In this document: positions 21,834 to 32,868 of the stretch, piece by piece
Position numbering within the stretch: position 1 is the stretch's first letter
How the letters are laid out: the number at the start of each line of letters is the position of its first letter
NCBI RefSeq assembly: GCF_000189635.1
Contig: NW_002476353.1
Span: 1,009,829-1,073,828, forward strand
Direction of reading: 5' to 3'
DNA: 64,000 nucleotides
Origin: Tetrahymena thermophila SB210
Lineage: Eukaryota; Ciliophora; Oligohymenophorea; Hymenostomatida; Tetrahymenidae
The notes under the pieces: generated by a model
The model's input: only the letters and a program-made list of their open reading frames with translations
Database searches by the model: none
What the model was told of the DNA's origin: nothing
Translations under genes and position numbers: made by a program

Positions 21834-24750
21834 TCAAAATAAAAAATATTACCTATCATCAATATGCCTGATTAGATAGTCTCTTTCAATAAGAGATTCT
21901 ATTCTTTGCTTAATCTATTATGGTTAAGGTTTAAAAATATGACCAATAAGTTTTACAACTTCAGCATTCAAATCGTTAAGAGCTAAAGTTTTTCTAGATT
22001 TCATGATTCTTACAATGCATGCATCTAATTAATGCTCTCTTAATTTTTTTAACTCACCTTCGATTTCATTTTCATTTACATTTACTGTTTTTTCTTGATT
22101 TTTCAATGCCTTTTTTTAAATTTGATAAATATACTTTCTATTATTTTTTTTAGTTTTACTTTTTTTAATTCAGGATTAGGATGCATTTTTATTTTAACTA
22201 TTTTTGAACTAAACTTTGTGTTCACACTGATCACTTCATCATCTTTAAATTCACTTAGGTCCTTTTTGATGAATAAAAGATTTAAATTAAGATTACTTAA
22301 AAATATTCAATTACATTTTTGCTATCTCTGTTAAAAAGCTTGTGTTTACACAAGGTTATTAGATTAAGGTGGAGTTCAGGCAAAGGAATTTTTAACACAT
22401 CGGAAATATTTTTGAAAGTGTAGGAATCTGCCTTGTTGAACATTAAAAGGATCAATAGTTAGTAGTTTGTAACATCTAAGGTGTATTTTTTATCAAATTT
22501 AGTTGAAATTTCTGCATTTCCTTGGGAGAAAGCCCAGTCTATTTTACGACCTTTGTGCTTCTCTTTATAAAGCTTGATATAAGTATCTGCTATCCAAATT
22601 AATTCATTTGGTACATCAAGAATATCTTTTTGTATGGTCCAGTGTCCACTTGTTAAAATGGTAATTTTCCAATCTATTTCATCACATTTTCTAGAGTCTA
22701 TCTCTTTCATCTTTTTCTTTATGTCGTTCATTGTTTCTTAATTTACAACCATATCAGTGCACATTTCAGTTAACTTATTGGTAGTAGATTTACCCATTTC
22801 TTTCTATAAATTAAACATTAATTAAATGTTGTCAACATAACAAATTTTTGATTTTAAAATACTTTAATAAGAGTAATCAGTTTTTTCTCATTTTCATCTG
22901 AAAGGGTATTTCCTTACAAAAGTCTTAATGCTAAAAATTTTTGGTAGTGAGTAATGAAAGAATCTCTGCTATCAAAACACAAAAATATATCAATAATATC
23001 TTAAAGTTTTTCGTCTATTTCTGTTTCACTGTTTCCTTTCATACCTTAAATTATTTTAATAAATATTTAATTTTAAATAGCAATAAAAAACTAGTGAATA
23101 ATAAGTTACCAACTCTCAGCTCCTAATCACAATGCTTTGCTAAGAAGAAAATATATTTATCATTTTTATTTAAAAATTCCCTGAATCCTCTATCTCTAGC
23201 CATTTGAATGTCTTACTCTTTATTTAGCTACTCCTTTATAATACCATCAATTTTTTTATAAAAGCTAATTACTTCCCTAATATATTCTTTAATAAAATAA
23301 TTAATTAGATCAGATCTTTTCTTTGATTTTAATTAAAATGTAGAATAAACTCTTTAAAAAAAATTTTTTTTTTGTTTATAAATATAAAATTACCTTTTGA
23401 GTCTTTGTTCAGTTACTCATTATTATTTATATCGTTTCCTACAGTCTTTATGTAGCTATTAAGTTCAGATGATAAGATAGAAATCGTATCTTCTCTACGA
23501 TAATTCATTAAATTGTATAGTTCTTAAATTTCTTAATACTTATCTTGCTTAATCATATTAGCTAATCCACTTGACTTATTTCCAATAAGTTCTTTTGCAT
23601 TATTTGATATAATTTCCTTTTCACATGTATCCATGTAGAGCTTATAACTCCACTTAAAACATTGCTAAGATCTTTCCTTTTCTCTTTCTAGTGCGTATTT
23701 AGCATTTTTTACAAATTCTGGAACAGAAAAATCTTCAAGCCATTAAGCACTCTTTTTATTCCAGTATTCTTTTGCATTATCAATTAATCTCTGTTCAAAA
23801 TGCTCCCTATAATAACTCAAATCTTCTTTACACTACTACGATACATATCCAAACTTTGAAAAACCTTAAAGATCTTTATACTTAACTAATTGAACGTTCT
23901 CAGCATACCCAAGCTCAACAAAATACTATTTTAATAAAATTCTGCTTTTTAAAAGAAATTTATTGCTTTTAAGTTTGAATGAATTTCAATTTTATGTTTA
24001 AGTTTATTAATATGGCTTGATGAATTAAAGTGTTTTTTACTTGTAAAATCTTGACTATCAGCTAAAAGGGAACTTAGAGATCATCCCTGTGTTTATTTAA
24101 AAAATCAAATATAATTTAATATATAATCTCCTTATTTCTTATAAATATTCTTTCTCTCAGCAACGTAAAAGTCTTTCCAGATAAAGATTACCCATGGAGT
24201 GCTTTGTAAGACTAATCAAACTTGGTAAAGATGAATTTTAGCCAAAATAAATATAATTATAAATTTTGCCATTCTTCTTTAACTTTTTCTAAATACTCCT
24301 CACCTGTCAGCACTTAAATTTTTCTCTAAAATTGATTGCTGCGCAATTAAAAGAAAAATTAATTAAATGTCTACTTAATTTGCAAATTACTCTAGATATT
24401 ATTCCATTTATTGAGAAAACCAATCAAATAATTGCATTTCTTCTCTATTCTGCCTATTAAAGTTGACCTTGCAAAGTAGACTTTTTGTTAAATGAAAATA
24501 ATTTGTAATAATGCTATCTGCAAGCAAAGATAATCCTTTGGATTCTATTTTTTGCTCATTTTTTTTACAATAGAGAGAGAAATTTTTGGATTTTAAAAAA
24601 ATAAATTTGAATAAATAAATGTCTTTCTTACTCATAACAATGCATATATTCTTTGTTAGATATCTATATATCTTGCCCGCTTGACAAAAAATCAATAAGC
24701 TTCTATTAAGTTGCTTCTATTTTTGAAATAGCTTGCTATAAATCGCTCAT
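21834..24750 (-). CDS. Cullin, RING E3 ubiquitin ligase scaffold
   Basis: Scaffold of a cullin-RING ubiquitin ligase: the N-terminal helical repeats bind a substrate adaptor and the C-terminal part binds the RING protein. Model: nine exons (24632-24750, 24391-24480, 24041-24338, 23394-23925, 23110-23349, 22863-23044, 22315-22803, 22160-22261, 21834-22109), 775 residues, typical for cullins. Family blocks seen: EYMHCY near the start, VELGY and FEQRLIDNAKEYW, YKLYMDTCEKEII, QELYNLM, YQKFLALRLL, the cullin-homology region with LTSGHWTIQK, KHKGRKIDWAF and LLILLMFN, and the C-terminal winged helix DACIVRIMKSRKTL followed by IKQRIESLIERDYL. Lys ~721 in IMKSRK is the expected NEDD8 site. The tail RQYFLF differs from the usual YxYxA ending. 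The first exon-exon junction (intron 24481-24631) is the least certain. The subtype (CUL1, 3 or 4) is not resolved. Confidence 0.92.
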
Positions 24751-26628
24751 TTATTAGTTCTCCATTGTTTACTTCCACCTAAAGTGTTTTTTTGCTACTC
24801 TAAATTTTAAATAATTAGTATTCAAAAATTTTAGTAATTATCAATATTAAACTCTATTGAAATTTTAGCTAAATTTTCTAAACAAATTCTTATTTCTAAA
24901 TAAAATAAATTATCAAAGAAAATATAATTCTTCTAATTAATAACGTATTGCTATAAGCTAATAATATTTCTTACATCCTATTTATCAAAAACAATCAAAT
25001 AAAATAAATTATTTAACCAAAAATCTATTTTACATTATTTCTATTTGAATAATAAAAAATATTAATTTAATTTATATTTAATGAATCAATATAAAAATAT
25101 TAATTTGATTTATATTTAATGAATGAATGACTAAAAGAAAGTAAGTAAATTATAAAATTAAAACTAAATGATAAAAATATATTAATTTTGCTAAATCAAA
25201 TAAAATAATAAAAATCTAATATTCTAATCATCTAACTAAAATTTCTTTAAAAAATACTAAGAAATTAATTTTTATTTCTGATTTTCAAAACAAAAAAAGT
25301 TTTTAAAAATTTTTGAGTAAATTAGTTTTCTTTATTTTATAATAAATAAAAAAAATACAATATTTTTGAATAAATTTTGTTACATTTTAGAAAATTTATT
25401 TTATAAAAAATGAGTATTCCTAAATATTATCAGCAAAGCAAGTTATTTATAAATATTTTTTAGCATATTTAAGAAAAAAGTATTTATTGATTATTTTTTT
25501 ATTTGTGAAATAACACATTTTAGATTTTTATAAAAAAAATTAATGAATACAAAATTTAAAAAAGTAATAAAAGCTTCTTATTTTTATTTAATTTAATTTT
25601 TATCAATAATTTTTATAACAAAAGTAAATTATTTTTATGGTAGATAATATTATTTATTTGAATCTTCAATTTGCTCAATAAAATTTTCCATAATTTTAAT
25701 AAACTCATTTTATGTTTTTTATATTTCTGAATTAATTTTTTGATCTTTTAATAAAATAAAAAAAAAAATTTCTAAAGATTTAATTGAAATGTATTTTACT
25801 TTTATATGTTGAAATAAATAAAATTAGATTGCAATCTATTTTTTAAAATTAGAGCATTGAAGGATATTAAATTTTTTAGGATATATTTTAATAGAAATAA
25901 AAAAACTAAAAATACAAGAAAATAAAAATATATGTTTTTGCTTAGATTTTAAATAAGTGTTAGAATATTGATTAGTTAATATAATTAAATATTTTTTTCG
26001 AAATAAATAATTTATTTAGCAATAAAAATCAATTAATTTTTTCTGTAAAAATCTTAGATTGATTTTAAATTTTTGATTTCTAATAATAAAATTTTTTAAA
26101 ATTAAAAAATTAAGAATTCATCAATTAATTATTATGAAATGTTATAGATAGCTGATTAGTCTTAACTTAATATTTAAAAAAAATTTTAATGAAGAATTAA
26201 AAATAGTGATAATTTTATTGTAGTAAAAACTACAAATTCTTTTTATCTATAACAAATCATCGTACATAAATAATTTCTTTCTGGTGTTACTTTTTTATTA
26301 TTATTAGGATTGCTAATACAACCTATCAATCAATTAAACAAAGAAAAAACACATGCATGCATTTATTTATTTATTCCTTCATGCAAATATTAACTTTTGG
26401 TATCTTTGATAATCTATATCAGATAGACTATAATTTTTTATTGACTTAGCGTTTAAAGATATATCAGGTATTTATCATGCCTTTTAGAATTATTTTTAAA
26501 ATAAATAGAAAAAATCCACCTTTAATAAGATAAGATAAAATAAAAATTGTAAATAATTTATTGATCAAAGAATAGAATCAAAAAAAATTAATTTACTTTG
26601 TAATAAAAATAAAAATTTAGAAGTAGAA
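24751..26628. other. Intergenic, divergent promoter region
   Basis: 1.88 kb of very AT-rich DNA between the divergent cullin and Bro1-like genes. I looked on both strands for ORFs with ciliate codon character, RNA genes and repeats and found none. Confidence 0.5.
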
Positions 26629-29513
26629 ATGTCATTTATAACATATCCTCTCAAGGTTACTGGACCCATTCCAATAGATGTCATATTTGAATAGTTTATA
26701 ACCCAAATATATGGTGAAGCAACATGGTAACCTGTTAAAGGTCTTTTCACTAAAGTTAGTCAGCTTAGAGGCGAGTTTTTATTTGATTAGCACAATCTCA
26801 CAGTTGCTAATGACCCTGCTACCTGTGCAAAACTTGTGGAAAAGCTCACCCTTTACTACAAGCATCTTCTCTTCCTTCAAAACAAGTAATTTCAATTCAA
26901 TCTTATTTAATAAGCTTAATTATAATTTATTTTCAAACATTCAGATTTAGATTCGAATATTATTAACCTGGTGCAGTTAATATTCCTTTCTAATGGAGCA
27001 ATTCTTTTGATGCTAAGAAATAAATCGCAACTCCTAGTCTTGTTTTAGAAAAAGCTTGCATTCTTTATAACTTAACTATCATTTATTACACTGAGGGTAA
27101 TAACTTAATGTTTGGAAATCCAGAATAGAGAAAAGTTGCAACTCAAAAATTCAGATTTGGTTTATGGTGTATCTAGTAAATTAAGTAATTAGTTATCAAT
27201 ATGGCTCCTGAAATCAAGGCAATCTTGACTGATTTTTGTGAGGCTAATTTAGATATTCTCTATCACACCATGCTAGGTAACTGCTATGCTGTACTCTTCA
27301 ATAACCTTTTACCTCAAGAAGATCAAATCAAGGTTAAGAATATTGGTAATTGATTTAATATACTCAATAAAATTATAGTTACTTTGCAATTACTATACAG
27401 ACAAAGAAAAAAATGAAAATACTCAATTAAAATTATTTTATTAATAAAACAGCTAGTTTAGCTGGTGAGGCATCTCAAAACTATACAATTGCGTTGAGCA
27501 AGGTTAATGGTATTATTCAAAGCGGAGAACATATCATTCCTTAGGATCATCTCTAAAAAGTTAAGGCTTTCCTCTTCTTTAACACTGTTAAATATATGGC
27601 TATTGCAGGCTTAAAGATGTCTAAGCATCACAAAGACCTTCACGAAGATAACTTGACTGCTGGACATATTGGCTGGGCTCTAGGATATGTGAAAAACAGT
27701 GTTAATACTATAACTATAGCTTTGAAAAATGAAGTAAAAATAGTTTAATATCTATCTTATTTGTTTAATGAATAAATGTAATAATAAAAATAGGCCGCTA
27801 TGAAATTCGTAGAAAAGTAGCAATAGGATTAATTATAGCAAATTAGAGCTGATTGTGAAAAAGAATTCAATGAATTAAATCAAAGAAATTTATAAATTTA
27901 CAATTAAGAAGTTATTGATGAAAAGAAATTACCCAGAACCACTTTGATGGAGTAGCTAATTATATAGCCAGCTGAACCAAAAGAAATGCAATAAAATATT
28001 GCTGTTGATGAAAGTGCATTTGCAAATTTCGTTTCAGAAGAAACTTTACAAATGGTATAGGAAATTAAGCAATTCGCTCAATAAAGGTGTAATGAGGTTG
28101 AAAATGTCTAAAAACAAATCTTCGATATGAAATAAAGCGCCTATTTAGAGAATTATGTCAACTTTTTCATTGATTTAATAAGTCAAAAGCAACAATAGTA
28201 AATTCCATAAAAAGTAAACGACAAAATTGCTAAATTTAACAGTTAAGGAGGTACTAAATAGCTTAAAAACTTCATCTAAACTCTTAAGGATAACAACATC
28301 CAATGTGGAATGATTATCAACAATGTCAGATAAAAACTTGAAAAAGAATAAAGTGAAGATGATACTTTCAGAAAAGATTATGGTGCTAAATGGACTAGAG
28401 CTCAATCTTCTACTTCAAACAAAGAATATTTGAATGAATTAAAGAGTAATATAAAATATATTTATTTATTTATTGTTATTAATTAATAAACTTTTTTATA
28501 ATATAGACCTAGAAGAAAACTTCAAGATTGCAACTAATGTTGATATGGACACACAATAAAGATGGTAATAGAATCTAGAAGTAGCAGAATTAATGGAGAA
28601 ACCTCCTGCTGAATATACCAAATATTTCGTCTCTGGCTCTTCTGAGGACAGCTTCAAATAATAGAATTTATAACTACTCTAATAGCTTGAAAATACAGAC
28701 ACCCAAATCAACTCTGATATGACTGCTATTAAAGATTCTATTCAAAATATCAACAATTCCATTAGAAATACAAATTTCTAAGGAGAAGTTAGCAAGGTAC
28801 TTCAACAAAAAGTTCCTAAAGACAAGGTATTAGAAACTGTTCTATAACCTGTTTCTTTGTAAATCACAGCTCTTAATGATATGGTAAATAATTTTATTGT
28901 AGATTTTTTAATTTAATTTATAAAAAATTATTTTAAATAGATTGCTCATTATAGCAATAAAGTTAGCGAAGCTTGCAATCTTGCTATCGAACTATAATAA
29001 AAGAGAAATTAAAAAGGAGGAAATTAAAGTGGAAATATGTAATAATCAGAAAAATATTCAGGTGGTCTCACTACTTTAGTTGAATTATTTGATGATTGCT
29101 AATAGGGAATGAAATTCTATGGTGATCTACTTGGCTTACTTCTTGACTTAGACAAGAAGGTTTCTGATTTTATCTCTGCACGTGAAATTGAAAAGAATAA
29201 TTTAATTTAAATGATCCATAACGAATAATCAAAAGTAAATATGAATTAAGGAGGATTTAATGCTTAATATGTATAACCTTAAGCACCTCCTACCAATTAC
29301 TTTTATGGATAATAGAATAACCCTTACAACTAATATCCTCCTTAAAATTAGTATCCTCCAAGCTAGTACCCTCCTTAGAATTATGGTGCTCCCTATCAAA
29401 ACCACCCATACCAATAGCACTAATAATAATAGTAAATGCCTCAATAGTCTAATCCTTTCTACAACAATGGATAATTCAACTAAGGCTAATCTGTTTTCAT
29501 TCCAAAGAAATGA
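26629..29513 (+). CDS. ALIX/Bro1-like protein with BRO1 domain
   Basis: ESCRT-associated adaptor: BRO1 domains bind ESCRT-III proteins in endosomal sorting and membrane scission. Model: exons 26629-26885, 26945-27345, 27453-27733, 27794-28445, 28507-28883, 28941-29513, 846 residues, all in frame. Residues ~1-380 form a BRO1 domain with its hallmark FQWSNSF (family FxWxDxF) followed by SLVLEKACILYNL, and later HIGWALGYV. Residues ~380-740 are helical and charged like the ALIX V domain. From about residue 757 a Pro/Tyr/Gln-rich tail carries repeated YPP motifs, as in ALIX and yeast Bro1, where the tail recruits partners. The initiator ATG lies just before the conserved N-terminal strand PLKVTGPI. 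Length agrees with ALIX (~870). A budding or cytokinesis role is inferred from the family. Confidence 0.9.
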
Positions 29514-30043
29514 AAGTATTTAAAAAAAACAATTAATAAAGTTATAAATTTATTTATTTTCATAAATGTGTTAATACATCTAAACTATCTATTTTATTTT
29601 TAAATTCAAAATAAAATTTTACATCTTCTAATCTTCAAAGTTTATTGAGATTTTTTAAAAATAAACTTAATATTTTAATAAGATTCTTACTTTTTTATCA
29701 ATTTGGTATGTTAAAATAAATTTTATGATAGAAAATAAATAGATATAAAAAGATAAAATGAATAACAAATTATTTAAATGTCAATTTATCAATTAAATAT
29801 TTTATTTAAAATTAAAAATTTATATAATCAAATTACCTTAAAATGCTCATCAAGTAGCAAACCCATTAAGTTGTAAATTTAGTGAGTTATTTTTTACGAA
29901 TATTATTTTTTAATTTAGAGGGAAATTTTTTTTTTTTCATGTTTGAATGAAACATTTACAAATAAATTTTTGTTTTTTCATTAAATAATAAATTAGAAAA
30001 AAAATATTAAAAATATTGAAAATGATTTAGGTTGTAGTGTGGT
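29514..30043. other. Intergenic spacer
   Basis: 530 nt of AT-rich DNA between the Bro1-like gene and the first transposase remnant. No terminal repeat of a transposon could be recognised here. Confidence 0.45.
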
Positions 30044-30690
30044 ATGCTTCTTGAATTTTTGCAAAAAGAATCCTACCTATCTGATGTGAATGAAGATACT
30101 ATTTAGTCAATAAGAAGCATTCAACATTTTTAAGCAGAATTTAGGTAAGGATAATGAACTTTTGAGCAAAATTATTATAATAGTGGAGTATTATAGGTCT
30201 ATGGAGAGGATCAATAAAAATAAATAGCTCACTATTTTTTAGAAAACTAACACTATTTTTTAGTATAGATAGAAAATAATTAAGATCTAAATCATGAAGG
30301 TTTAAGTCGTTAGTTTATTTCTGCTTTCTTGAAGAAATTCTAAATCAATACTTACAAAATACTATCTATATTTCTACTTACTGAATATTATAAAGATCTC
30401 AGATTATAATTTGCAAATAGATTGGAATAATGGAAACAAAAGTGGAATTCTGTATTGTTTTCCGACCGACAAGTTTATTCTTGAAGCAGGATATGTAGGT
30501 ATTCTATTCAAATTTATATAAAAAAAATATATTAAAGGTTTATTATATTTGTTAAACATAAAATCTAAGGTATACTTTGTGTATCTACTAAATTTCTTGG
30601 GAAGAATAACTTTTATTGACATACAATATTTATCAAAATTTGCTAGATTTATATCAATGAAATAGAGAATGTCAAGGATTATATTTTGGT
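30044..30690 (+). pseudogene. Decayed Tc1/mariner-like transposase
   Basis: A plus-strand frame beginning at ATG 30044 stays open for about 215 codons except for three in-frame TGA codons (30155, 30482, 30617), the only stop in this code. The middle reads LRLQFANRLEQW followed by WNSVLFSDRQVYS, which resembles the RLxFA...W..V(L/I)FSDE block of Tc1/mariner transposases. The catalytic Asp is kept but the Glu after it is Arg. A weaker G-I-L-C-V-S...GKNNFY stretch could match the following VWG.is..G block. The N-terminal part is not recognisable. It lies 217 nt upstream of a hAT remnant in the same orientation. An opposite-strand ORF at 30404-30703 is its antisense. The family call rests on one short motif. 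Confidence 0.45.
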
Positions 30691-30906
30691 TGGATATATC
30701 CATAGATAATTGGATCAGATATCCAATCTATAGTTTTTTTAAAAAAATTTAATCCATTGGATTTTAATTGGATAATAGATATTATATTTTTTTTTATTTA
30801 AAAGCAGTCAATTTGTCAGTTAAGGGAAAAAAATTGAATTTAATTTGAAGAAAATAAAAAGAAATTAAAAATAAAAAAAATAAAACATAATAAAATAAAA
30901 TAAATA

Positions 30907-32540
30907 ATGATTGAGGAATCTCAAATTTAAATAAGCAACAATAATGAAAAACTAGTAATTTAATTAAAGGAAAAGAAATATTACTTGATTGATGAAAGTT
31001 TAGATAACATGTAAAACATCAAAAGATCTATGACATGGTTTTTCTTCTCAGATAACTAGAAATAAAAAATAGCAACTTGTAAATGATGCACAATAGAAAC
31101 TAAAACATTCAAATATGTAAACGGAATCAGCTCTATGACAGATCATGCAAAAAAGCAGCACTCAAATGAATATGAAGTAAAAGAGAAAGAATATAAAGAC
31201 TAAATAGCTACATAATAAAGTTAGTTAAAATAGTAAGATATCACCTAATTTATGGTTTAAAAAAAAGTATAATCATATCCAAAGTTAAATAAGAATTAAT
31301 TACTTCTACTATTATCAAACTATTAGCTTAAGAAATGCTTCCTCTATCGATATTAAAGTCAGTGCTATTTTAGAAGCTCATAAATTTATTAGAGTCTTAA
31401 TATGAAATTCCTAGAGTCACATACAGCCTAAAAAACATTCGAATTAGTTTAAAAGTAGCTTGAAAAATTTGATATAAGCACTAAATAATCATAAATATAG
31501 GTATTTTTAGTAACAAATTCAGCATTCATAATAGCATTACTTGCTCTTATCTTCTGAAAATTTAATTATTGATTAAGTCAAAGTAGAAAAATAGTATAAA
31601 AATTTAGAAAGAAATAAATTTTAAGAGAGTTATTATAATAAGTATATTTAAAAAATGGGTCTGAACAAAAAAAATTGAAAATGGATGTCATAATTAGGTG
31701 GAATTCAGTCTTTTAAATGCTGAATTCTTTAAACATATGTAAATACAGTTTCATTAACATAAAAGTCAACTATGTAAATATAAATTAAAAAAAAAATATG
31801 CAGTCTTAATATTTTCTTTAGAGTAATAGGAATAAATAGAAAATTTAATAAATTTTCTTGATCCATTCTAAGATATCACTGATTATTTATTTATCTTCTC
31901 CTACACATGTTACTATATATTAAATTCTTCCTATCTATAATAATATTAAAAATAATTTAATTAAGATTCAAAAGGAGATTCAGAAGAATTAAAAGAGTTT
32001 AAAAATGGTATTTTAAATTACTTTTTGGATGCTTACTAAAAGAATATTAGTGATAAATTCATATCTTTGGCTTAATTTTCAATTTTAAATCCAAAATATT
32101 TAGTTAGCTCTCTCTATTTTGTAAATGAAAAAAATTTTAGTGAGATTAAAAAGAAATGACTTTCTAATATGTTATAAAAAGTTAAAAAATAGGAAGGATA
32201 ACAATTAGTAGAATAGTTCAGTGGCTCATCTAAAATACTTGGAGAAAAACTAGGTATTAATGGAAATACAAAATAAACTCATAATTTAAGTTAATGTAAA
32301 TATCTATTAGAAATAGATAAATACTTAAAAGAAGAAGACATTTAATTATAAGAAAATCCTTTAACTTGGTGGCAAGCTAATAAATTGTTTTATCCTAACA
32401 TATGATGCAAGTTAGCTATGCAGTATTTAGTAATATCTGCAATTAGTGTGTCTGCAGAATGCCTTTTTCTAAAGCAGGGAATTTAATAACATAAAAAAGA
32501 AATAGATTATTAAGAAGTACAATCAATTAATTATTATTTT
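30907..32540 (+). pseudogene. Decayed hAT transposase with BED finger and dimerisation domain
   Basis: Remnant of a hAT-superfamily DNA transposase. It starts at ATG 30907 with a BED-type zinc finger: TWFFFSD, then C-K-(TGA)-C, then H and H in TDHAKKQHSNEY. Near 31290 the homology shifts frame, and the new frame gives LLAQEMLPLSILKS...LINLLESQYEIPR, the hAT block that precedes the catalytic core. The core is damaged. From about 31970 a long open frame gives ISLAQFSILNPKYL, then the C-terminal dimerisation block: KYLKEEDIQ, NPLTWWQAN, FYPNI-(TGA)-CKLAMQYL and SAECLFLK, matching PLxWW...YPxL..LA..yL...(S)AxxERxFS. TGA codons interrupt at 31084, near 32157 and near 32402. No terminal inverted repeats or target duplication were found. 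I read it as a pseudogene kept in somatic DNA. Confidence 0.8.
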
Positions 32541-32868
32541 TATAATATAATAAAGTTTAGTTTTTATGATATTATGAAGATAAATTTCATTTTTTTTATT
32601 TTTTATACTAATCAATATCATTTAATTAAATTAGAAATAAAATTTTTTTTTATAATTTGAAACTAATTGGATTTGAAAAACTTTTATTCTCCATTCCAAA
32701 AAATTTTTTAACAATTTGACATTCACTACAATGATATTAATAATTTACTTTGATAGTTTATTATAAGATTTGAAACTATTTATATATATAACATATAATT
32801 TACTTGCTCTTTAATTAATTAATAATTTAATATAATGTCTAATTAAAATAGATATATTGATTGGTTTA
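32541..32868. other. Intergenic spacer
   Basis: 328 nt of AT-rich DNA between the hAT remnant and the convergent coiled-coil gene. No transposon terminus is visible. Confidence 0.4.

Noticed and set aside
30404..30703. 99-residue minus-strand ORF
   Set aside because: Lies opposite the Tc1/mariner-like remnant and has no recognisable motif. The plus strand has the transposase-like sequence.
30702..30750. Imperfect inverted repeat around ATTGGATC/GATATCCAAT
   Set aside because: Arms are short and interrupted. It does not match any sequence at the other side of either transposase remnant, so it cannot be called a terminal repeat.
31084..31086. TGA in the BED finger read as selenocysteine
   Set aside because: Several other TGA codons and a frameshift occur in the same remnant and no SECIS-like element was identified, so decay explains it better.
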